Below are positions 31,525 through 37,102 of a stretch of DNA of 37,102 nt, in pieces. The DNA lies in NCBI GenBank assembly GCA_947631465.1, contig CANRLK010000016.1, positions 1-37,102 of the forward strand, written 5' to 3'. The position numbers and the translations under genes were made by a program. The DNA comes from an uncultured Clostridia bacterium. GTDB taxonomy: Bacteria > Bacillota > Clostridia > Christensenellales > Borkfalkiaceae. Every line of letters begins with the position of its first letter. Position 1 is the stretch's first letter. The notes under the pieces are model-generated. The model had not been told where the DNA came from and did no database searches. It saw nothing but the letters and a program-made list of their open reading frames with translations.

Positions 31525-32088
31525 TTACACTCTCGACATGTACTCGCCCGTTCTCGTGTCGATGCGGATGGTGTCGCCCTCTTCGACGAACATCGGGACT
31601 TGGAAGGTCGCGCCCGTCTCGACCTTTGCCGCCTTCGTGACGTTGGTCGCCGTGTTGCCCTTCACGCCGGGCTCTGCCTCGATGACTTTGAGCTCGACAA
31701 AGTTCTCGGGTTCGACCGAAAACGCCTTATCATAGAGGAAGCGCACCGTCACGACGTCGTTCTCGCGGATATATTTGAGCGCATCCTCGACCTGCGATTG
31801 GTTGAGCGGGGTCATGTTGAACTCTTCGTCCATGAAGTAGTAGAACTCGCCGTCGTTGTAGGAATAGGTCATCTTCTTGGTCTCGACCTGCGCCGTTTCG
31901 AGCTTTGCCGTGGGGTTGAAGGTCTCATCCGAGAGAACTTGTCCCGTGACGACGTTTTTGAGCGTCGTGCGGACAAACGCCGCGCCCTTCCCGGGCTTGA
32001 CGTGCTGGAACTCCGTCACCGTATAGACGCCGCTCTTATATTCAAACGTCGTGCCCTTTCTGATATCTCCTGCCAAAATTTGTGCCAT
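31525..32088 (-). CDS. efp: Translation elongation factor P
   Basis: The 187-residue protein relieves ribosome stalling at polyproline. The KOW-like domain I carries the modification loop KPGKGAAF with Lys34 at the tip, matching the Lys-type, B. subtilis-like loop. The two OB domains follow, with [11 protein letters not shown] and the conserved C-terminal [14 protein letters not shown] precedes the ATG. It lies 18 bases after the M24 peptidase gene, a common pairing in Firmicutes, and is followed by a terminator. A Lys loop plus a YmfI-like reductase suggests 5-aminopentanolylation. Confidence 0.97.
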   Translation of the reverse strand: MAQILAGDIRKGTTFEYKSGVYTVTEFQHVKPGKGAAFVRTTLKNVVTGQVLSDETFNPTAKLETAQVETKKMTYSYNDGEFYYFMDEEFNMTPLNQSQVEDALKYIRENDVVTVRFLYDKAFSVEPENFVELKVIEAEPGVKGNTATNVTKAAKVETGATFQVPMFVEEGDTIRIDTRTGEYMSRV

Positions 32089-32106
32089 GTTCGTATTCTC
32101 CTTGTC

Positions 32107-33162
32107 TTACAATATAATGAGATTCCTGTCCGTTTTCTTCATGAACGAAATCACTTTTCCGTCTTTCATGTAGCAGCTGTCCTCGATACGGATGCCGTAC
32201 TTGCCCTTTTCGTACACCCCGGGTTCGTCCGAAAAGACCATGCCGTCCAAGAGGATCTCTTCGCTTCTCGGTGCGAGCCGCGGGAACTCGTGGATCAACA
32301 GCCCGATGCCGTGTCCCAGGGAATGGGTGAACAGCTTGCCGTATCCCTTTTCCGTGAGATAATCGCGTGCGACCGCGTCTGCGTCCTTGCCCGTCATGCC
32401 CGCATGGACCTTTTGCTTGACGAGCTCGTGCGCGGAAAGCACGGCTTCGTATGCCTTTTTGAAATCCTCATGCTTGCCGTCGTCGCCGAACAGGAAGGTG
32501 CGGGTGCAGTCCGAGCAATACCCGTTGACCTTGCAACCGAAATCGACGAGCACGATGTCGCCGTATTGAAGGGTCCTGTGCCCCGTCTCGTGATGCGGCA
32601 CGCTGCCGTTGGGTCCGAACGCGAGGATGGTCTGGAAAGACGTTCCGTCCGCGCCGAGCGCGCGCATTTGATATTCGAGGAACGCCGCCGCCGCGCGCTC
32701 CGTCATGCCCTCTTTGAGGTTCGCCATGAGCCTTAACAGCCCGTCCTCGGCGATGTCGCATGCCTGCTGCAAATAGGAGATCTCCTCTTCCGTCTTGAAG
32801 AGCATCGCGCGTTTCAAGGCGGGCATGCAGTCGACGAGCGTAAAGCCCATGCCCCTGAGCTTTTCCGCGCGTTCGAGATCGACATAAGGGAAGGGCACGC
32901 CGACGGTCTTGTACTGTTTGAGAAGCTCCATCGCTTCCGCTTCGCCCCCGAGCACCGCCTCGACGGGACTGCCTTGGAGCTCCCGCTCGACCGCTTCGAA
33001 ATAGCGAAGGTCGATGACGAACTTGCACGACTTCCCGTCCAAAATGACATAGCCGTCCGTCGTTGCAATGCCCGTGACATACTTGCGCAAAAATTCCGCT
33101 TCGAGGAAGAGGGCGTCCGCGCCCGCTTCCGTATAAATTTTCTGTAATTTTTCCGTTGTCAT
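32107..33162 (-). CDS. M24-family Xaa-Pro aminopeptidase
   Basis: The 351-residue cytoplasmic peptidase removes N-terminal residues before proline. The creatinase-like N-domain is followed by the pita-bread fold with the metal ligands VDFGCKVNGYCSDCTR (two Asp), HSLGHGIGLLIHE (His), SDEPGVY (Glu) and IRIEDS (Glu). The ATG at 33162 is preferred because a strong promoter puts the expected transcription start exactly there; an in-frame ATG at 33168 lies partly upstream of it. No Shine-Dalgarno exists, so the message appears leaderless. It is co-transcribed with efp. Confidence 0.9.
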   Translation of the reverse strand: MTTEKLQKIYTEAGADALFLEAEFLRKYVTGIATTDGYVILDGKSCKFVIDLRYFEAVERELQGSPVEAVLGGEAEAMELLKQYKTVGVPFPYVDLERAEKLRGMGFTLVDCMPALKRAMLFKTEEEISYLQQACDIAEDGLLRLMANLKEGMTERAAAAFLEYQMRALGADGTSFQTILAFGPNGSVPHHETGHRTLQYGDIVLVDFGCKVNGYCSDCTRTFLFGDDGKHEDFKKAYEAVLSAHELVKQKVHAGMTGKDADAVARDYLTEKGYGKLFTHSLGHGIGLLIHEFPRLAPRSEEILLDGMVFSDEPGVYEKGKYGIRIEDSCYMKDGKVISFMKKTDRNLIIL

Positions 33163-33168
33163 ACCCAT

Positions 33169-33197
33169 ATTATACCAAAACCGTGCGATGAAGTCAA
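33169..33197 (-). promoter_or_regulatory. Near-consensus sigma-A promoter giving a leaderless pepP-efp mRNA
   Basis: TTGACT (33192-33197), a 17-bp spacer and a perfect TATAAT (33169-33174) lie on the minus strand. The seventh base after the -10 box is the A of ATG 33162, so the transcript is predicted to begin with AUG. Confidence 0.88.
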
Positions 33198-33206
33198 CGA
33201 TTTTTC

Positions 33207-33240
33207 GAAAGAAAGCGCGCCGAAGCCGTCAAAAGCGCGC
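33207..33240 (-). terminator. Terminator candidate after the endonuclease IV-like gene
   Basis: The minus strand has GCGCGC, a 14-base loop, GCGCGC and then TTTCTTTC. The stem is short but pure GC. It lies 15 bases after the stop codon and before the pepP promoter. Confidence 0.5.
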
Positions 33241-33254
33241 ATTTTTCACGGCTT

Positions 33255-34133
33255 TTATGCCTGCGCCGCCCCTTCTTCCCCGCTTTTTTGCGCACGAAGA
33301 TACATCTCCTTCATCGCCATCGCATCCACCGTCTGCGTCCCCGCCGATTCACACACGATGTAAGGCTCTTCCTTTCTCTTAACAAGCGCGTTTGCAAGCG
33401 GCTCGAACCGAGGTCCGAATATTTCGTCCTCAAAGGTGAGATGTTTGATCTCCCCCCGCGCGCCGTATTGGATCTTGGAAAAATGGACGTGGAAATGCTT
33501 CATGCGCGCTTCGCCAAGTTCGTTTATCATTTCATCCAAGAGCGAAAGATAGTCCGCTTCCCCCTTCAAACAGCCCTGCCCCCGCGCATTGACGTGCCCG
33601 AAGTCGATACAGGGCACGAACACTTCGTCGATCTTGCAAAGGGAAGCGATCTCTTCGACCGTTCCGATCTGCGCGAGCTTTCCCATCGTCTCGGGGCAGA
33701 AGATCATGTCTTGCAGTCTCTCGCGGTAGATGAGTTCGCAAAGCTGTTTCACGCGCTCCACGGTTCTGGCAAAGGCGACCTCGCGCGGCTCTTTTCCCTG
33801 CGCGGCGGGATGAAAGACCACCCGCTTCGCGCCCATGAGCCTTCCCATGCGCGCGCTGTCCAAGATATAGCCGAAGGACTTTTGCGCCATCTCCTCATCG
33901 GGATTGGCGAGGTTGATGAAATAGGGCGCGTGGACGGAGATCTCGACCCCCGCCTTTTGAAACGCCGCGTCGATCGAGCGCGCCTTGTCCGCGCTCATGC
34001 GCACCCCCCGTCCGAAGGAATACTCGAAGCAATCGAGCCCGTGCGCCTTCACAAAGCCCGCCATATTCTCCGTCTTTGGCTCTTCCGTGGACAAAAACAG
34101 CTCGCATGCCCCGCTCGGTCCGAATTTAATCAT
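33255..34133 (-). CDS. Endonuclease IV-like TIM-barrel AP endonuclease
   Basis: The 292-residue protein follows the three-metal pattern of endonuclease IV: VHAPYF, VFHPAA, CPETMG, IDFGHVNA, FHVHFSK and VCESAG, all in the right order. In E. coli Nfo the Asp/His pair near 229-231 also binds zinc; here that segment is GEIKHLTFE, so one ligand may be Glu. Such enzymes cut DNA at abasic sites in base excision repair. Because the family also covers sugar isomerases, the activity is probable rather than certain. ATG 34133 overlaps the ribF stop by ATGA with AAGGAG 11 bases upstream. Confidence 0.82.
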   Translation of the reverse strand: MIKFGPSGACELFLSTEEPKTENMAGFVKAHGLDCFEYSFGRGVRMSADKARSIDAAFQKAGVEISVHAPYFINLANPDEEMAQKSFGYILDSARMGRLMGAKRVVFHPAAQGKEPREVAFARTVERVKQLCELIYRERLQDMIFCPETMGKLAQIGTVEEIASLCKIDEVFVPCIDFGHVNARGQGCLKGEADYLSLLDEMINELGEARMKHFHVHFSKIQYGARGEIKHLTFEDEIFGPRFEPLANALVKRKEEPYIVCESAGTQTVDAMAMKEMYLRAQKSGEEGAAQA

Positions 34134-35029
34134 TTGCAGATACACTCCTTATCCCGTTGTAATTGTCTTTGAAGTTCCTCGGGCGAGGAAAACCGCTCGA
34201 TCGGGCGCAGGAACTTGGTCGGATACACCCGCACCGTCTTTCCATAGAGATCGCCCGAAAAGCCGATCAAATGCGCTTCGATCTTGCGCTCGAAAACCCC
34301 GAACGTCGGACGCGACCCGAAATTGACGATGGAAGGGAAATTCCCCGTCTCCGTTGCGGTCAGCCCGCCGTACACGCCGTCGAGCGGCAGAAGTTTTCCC
34401 GCGGGAACGCTCAAATTTGCCGTCGGAAAGCCGTACTTCCGCCCCTCTTCCCGTCCGTGCTCCACTTCCCCCTGCACAAAATACCCGCCGCCAAGATCTT
34501 CGCTTTCCAGGCAGGCATTCAAAAGATCGAGCTCTCCCCTGAAAAGATGCTCCTTGCAGGCGGACGTGGAGATCTTTTTCAAGGGCGCGCCCTCTGCCGA
34601 AGAGAGGTAGTCGGAACAAACGGGCGGCACGGTCTCGACGGGGCAGGGCGCAAGCGTTTTTAAAAGCGCGGGCGTGCCCAAAGCGCCCCTTCCGAAGCGG
34701 AAATCCTCGCCGCAGACGATCTTCTTCGCATTCACCCGCGAAAAAAGGTCTTTGCAAAAGGTCTCTGCGGTAAGGTCTTTGAATTGGTCCGTGAATACAA
34801 ATTCAAGGACATAATCGACCCCCGCCCGCAAAAAGAGAAACTCGCGCTCTGCTTTGGAAAAGAGCGCGCAGCCCTTGCCGTTTAAGATGGTCGTGATCGC
34901 GACGGGAAGCCCCGCCTGTTTGGCGCGGTCGAGCAAGACCCGATGCCCGAGGTGCAGCCCGTCGAACCCGCCGAGCACGAGAGTGCAAGGGCAATCGATC
35001 TTCTCTCCGTCTTGTAAAATGTTTAGCAT
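34130..35029 (-). CDS. ribF: Bifunctional riboflavin kinase/FAD synthetase
   Basis: The 299-residue enzyme phosphorylates riboflavin to FMN and adenylates it to FAD. The N-terminal nucleotidyltransferase has GGFDGLHLGHR (20-30) and GEDFRFGRG. The usual ISSTxIR is changed to ISTSACKEHL. The C-terminal kinase domain has GRKYGFPTANL and VNFGSRPTFG. It overlaps truB by seven bases and the AP endonuclease gene by four. truB-ribF coupling is standard in Firmicutes. Confidence 0.95.
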   Translation of the reverse strand: MLNILQDGEKIDCPCTLVLGGFDGLHLGHRVLLDRAKQAGLPVAITTILNGKGCALFSKAEREFLFLRAGVDYVLEFVFTDQFKDLTAETFCKDLFSRVNAKKIVCGEDFRFGRGALGTPALLKTLAPCPVETVPPVCSDYLSSAEGAPLKKISTSACKEHLFRGELDLLNACLESEDLGGGYFVQGEVEHGREEGRKYGFPTANLSVPAGKLLPLDGVYGGLTATETGNFPSIVNFGSRPTFGVFERKIEAHLIGFSGDLYGKTVRVYPTKFLRPIERFSSPEELQRQLQRDKECICK

Positions 35030-35856
35030 AATTTCTTATCGGGACGGATCTGCCCGTTTTCGACCTTTGCCGTCCCGTAAAATTCCCCGTCGCGGAACAC
35101 TTTATAGAGCCCGTCCCGCGCTTCGACTTCGTACCGCACGCCGCGATAGTACCGCTCGTCCGAGACATCCAATCTCGGGAAGGGCAATACGTCCTCGGTC
35201 GGGATGAGGAAGTCCCTGAAATTCTCCCGCGTGAGCCGTTCGAGCGGCACGGAAGTTTGCTTGGTGAATACCCCGCTCTGCGTCCGTTCCAAGGCGGACA
35301 TAAAGCCGAAGGTGTTAAGCCGCTTGGAGAGATCTCTTGCGAGCGAGCGGATATACGTCCCGCCGCCGCAGACGATCTCGAAGGAGAACTCATCGACGCC
35401 CGTTTGATCGATGAGATCGAACCGCTCGATCTTGACCTTTTTGGGGTCGAGCTGGATCTTCTTTCCCGCCCGAGCGAGGTCGTAGCTCCGCTTTCCGTCG
35501 ATGAACTTTGCGCTGTATGCGGGCGGGACTTGCAAGATCTCCCCCAAGAACTCGGGCAGGACCTTTTCGATCTCCTCTCTTTCGGGCACTCGTCCGCCGA
35601 ATTTCAAGGGACTTTCGCGGTCGAGGGAATCGGTCGTCACGCCGAAGCGGAATTTTGCGAGATAGGTCTTGGTCTTGCCCAGGAAGTAGTCGAACAGCCT
35701 TGCGGCATTGCCGATACCGACGGGCAGCACGCCGCAGGCGAGCGGGTCGAGCGTGCCCATATGTCCGCAGGGGCATTTTGTGAGCCCCTTCACGCGGTTT
35801 ACGACATATGTGGACGTATCCCCCTCGCGCTTGTCGATGTTCAAAAAGCCCGTCAT
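35023..35856 (-). CDS. truB: tRNA pseudouridine(55) synthase TruB
   Basis: The 277-residue enzyme makes pseudouridine 55 in the T-loop of tRNAs. The catalytic motif GHMGTLDPLACGVLPVGIG carries the nucleophilic Asp. KTYLAKFRFGVTTDSLD and the CGGGTYIRSLARDL loop follow, and the C-terminal part is short. It lies in the conserved rbfA-nrnA-truB-ribF order and overlaps nrnA by ATGA. Confidence 0.97.
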   Translation of the reverse strand: MTGFLNIDKREGDTSTYVVNRVKGLTKCPCGHMGTLDPLACGVLPVGIGNAARLFDYFLGKTKTYLAKFRFGVTTDSLDRESPLKFGGRVPEREEIEKVLPEFLGEILQVPPAYSAKFIDGKRSYDLARAGKKIQLDPKKVKIERFDLIDQTGVDEFSFEIVCGGGTYIRSLARDLSKRLNTFGFMSALERTQSGVFTKQTSVPLERLTRENFRDFLIPTEDVLPFPRLDVSDERYYRGVRYEVEARDGLYKVFRDGEFYGTAKVENGQIRPDKKLC

Positions 35857-36824
35857 GCGTCCTCCAAGTGCTGTCTCACCGCATAGGAGAGGCGGTCCAT
35901 GATCTCTTCGATCTCGCCGAAGAACATGCAGCCCGAGGCAAGCACATGCCCGCCGCCGCCGAACTTGCCCGCCACTTCGTTGACGTTTACCTTGCCCTTG
36001 GAGCGGAACGACGCCTTGTACTGCCCCTTCTTGACTTCCAAAAGACAGACGCTGACCTCGACGGGCTCGATCGTGAGCGCAAAGTCAACGATCCCCTCCG
36101 TCGCGTCCTGTTTGAGCCCGCCCCGTTCGAGTTCCTCTTGGGTGACGAGCGCGACCGCAAGCCGATCGTCAAACAAAAACCGCAAGCCCGAGAGCACCCG
36201 CACATACATTTGCGCGCGCGCCTTGCTCTGCCGCCGCATGGTCTCATAGGTGATCTTCTCGACGCTCGCCCCCCTGTCCGCCGCATATGCCGCCGCACGG
36301 AAGGTGTCGCCGTTCACGTCGTTGTGCGAAAAACTCCCCGAATCGGTGACGATGCCCGTCATGAGCGCAGAGGCGATCTCTTCGTCCCCTTCGACCCCCA
36401 TTGCCAGAATGAGCTGTTCAATGTTTTCGCAGTTGCTCGAACGCTCCCTGACGAAATTATAGCGGCAAAACCGCGTGTTGGAGACATGATGGTCGAGATT
36501 GACCGTGATCTTCCCCTTTTTCGCGCCCTTTTCAAAGACCCGCGAAAGTTCGCCGAGACGGGTCGCATCGCTCGCATCCACGCAGATATACCCGTCCGCG
36601 TCGAGCGTCGGGGTCTTGACGATCTTCTCTGCTCCCGAAAGATAGCGAAATTTTTGAGGGATTTCGCTGTCGCAGGCGATCTCGTTTTTGATTTTTAAGA
36701 TGGAAAAAGCGCGGGCGAGCGCCACCGCGCAGCCGACGGCGTCGCCGTCGGGACGGGTGTGCGTAAAGATCACCGCGCTTTTGAGACGTTTCAATACGTC
36801 TGAAATCTCTTCGAGCGTATTCAT
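35853..36824 (-). CDS. nrnA: DHH/DHHA1 phosphoesterase, NrnA family (nanoRNase/pAp phosphatase)
   Basis: The 323-residue protein degrades short oligoribonucleotides, and in some species dephosphorylates pAp. DHH-family motifs are THTRPDGDAVGC, CVDASD, NLDHHVSN (the DHH itself) and GIVTDSGSF. The DHHA1 C-domain has the substrate loop GKFGGGGHVLASG. It overlaps rbfA and truB by four bases each. This position next to rbfA is the standard one for nrnA in Firmicutes. Confidence 0.95.
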   Translation of the reverse strand: MNTLEEISDVLKRLKSAVIFTHTRPDGDAVGCAVALARAFSILKIKNEIACDSEIPQKFRYLSGAEKIVKTPTLDADGYICVDASDATRLGELSRVFEKGAKKGKITVNLDHHVSNTRFCRYNFVRERSSNCENIEQLILAMGVEGDEEIASALMTGIVTDSGSFSHNDVNGDTFRAAAYAADRGASVEKITYETMRRQSKARAQMYVRVLSGLRFLFDDRLAVALVTQEELERGGLKQDATEGIVDFALTIEPVEVSVCLLEVKKGQYKASFRSKGKVNVNEVAGKFGGGGHVLASGCMFFGEIEEIMDRLSYAVRQHLEDA

Positions 36825-37102
36825 TGTCCGTCCTTATCGTCCTTGTTTTCCTTCTCTTCCGTTTCGCTTTGCGCTTCGGCTTCCCTTTTCTCGTCGAGCT
36901 TTGCAAAGAGCGCGTCCATCTTCGAGCCGTATTCCATGCTCCCGTCCTCATAAAAGGTGAGGGCGGGGACGGTGCGCATTGTCATCACGCGCGCAAGCTC
37001 ATGGCGGATAAACGCCGCATTTCTTTGCAATACGGCAAAGCTGCGTTTTTTCTCCTCTTCGCCCGACGCAAAGATGCTCACATAGATCTTCGCCGTTTTC
37101 AG
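36821..37102 (-). CDS. rbfA: Ribosome-binding factor A (5' end outside the window)
   Basis: The frame is open to the right edge. It starts LKTAKIYVSIFASGEEEKK and continues with FIRHELARVMTMRTVPALTFYEDGSMEYGSKMDALF, the well-conserved C-terminal half of the RbfA KH-like domain. About 25 acidic and Lys-rich residues follow. RbfA binds pre-30S subunits during 16S 5'-end maturation. About 25 N-terminal residues are missing. The stop overlaps nrnA by ATGA, and nusA and infB are expected upstream beyond the window. Confidence 0.93.
   Translation of the reverse strand: MKTAKIYVSIFASGEEEKKRSFAVLQRNAAFIRHELARVMTMRTVPALTFYEDGSMEYGSKMDALFAKLDEKREAEAQSETEEKENKDDKDGQ

Noticed and set aside
23544-32088. 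Novel defence or biosynthetic system
   Set aside because: Every gene in this accessory-looking region has a housekeeping assignment; the odd material is repeats.

Overview
The window is a roughly 37 kb chromosomal piece of a Gram-positive, probably endospore-forming anaerobe of the class Clostridia. The best guess is an uncultured gut lineage of the Christensenellales type. The evidence is an intact sigK, the sporulation membrane gene ylbJ, and two classic Firmicutes gene orders (dgt-dnaG-rpoD-trmK-nif3 and rbfA-nrnA-truB-ribF). The operons are tightly overlapped, and there are very large single-pass surface proteins. All genes but ylbJ lie on the minus strand, so transcription runs from right to left.

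Layout from left to right. (1) 1-2273: a partial, unrecognised surface protein with its own promoter. (2) 2394-3996: an RluA-type pseudouridine synthase and an RlmI-like methyltransferase. The methyltransferase promoter predicts a leaderless mRNA. (3) 4200-4898: sigK. (4) 5243-6820: a YkpA-type ABC-F ATPase. (5) 6925-10818: a 1297-residue anchored M60 (mucinase-type) metallopeptidase. (6) 10972-12780: a patatin-like hydrolase divergent from ylbJ. (7) 12793-22449: a housekeeping series dgt, dnaG, rpoD, trmK, nif3, a zinc-ribbon coiled-coil protein, alr, 5-formyl-THF cyclo-ligase, rsmD, coaD and DAHP synthase. Most of its genes overlap by a few bases. (8) 22852-31392: a second patatin, a ComEC-like MBL protein, aroC, aroB, a 1.6 kb repeat island, aroE, decayed tandem copies of the aroE tail, aroQ, aroK and a YmfI-like reductase. 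(9) 31525-33162: efp and a leaderless M24 peptidase. (10) 33255-37102: an endonuclease IV-like gene, ribF, truB, nrnA and the 3' part of rbfA.

Together the genes cover replication and transcription (dnaG, rpoD), rRNA and tRNA modification, ribosome maturation (rbfA), cofactor synthesis (CoA, FAD, folate) and most of the shikimate pathway. All shikimate steps are present except aroA (EPSP synthase). EF-P and the enzyme proposed to finish its lysine modification (YmfI) both lie here.

The most unusual structures are the threefold tandem copy of the aroE 3' end at the ancestral aroE/aroQ junction, two promoters whose -10 box abuts the start codon (leaderless transcripts), a pair of 17-bp palindromes 21 bp apart upstream of dgt, and a family of bipartite hairpin repeats concentrated in the aroB-aroE gap. 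I found no CRISPR array, tRNA, rRNA, transposase or prophage gene, and no clearly new multi-gene defence or metabolic system.
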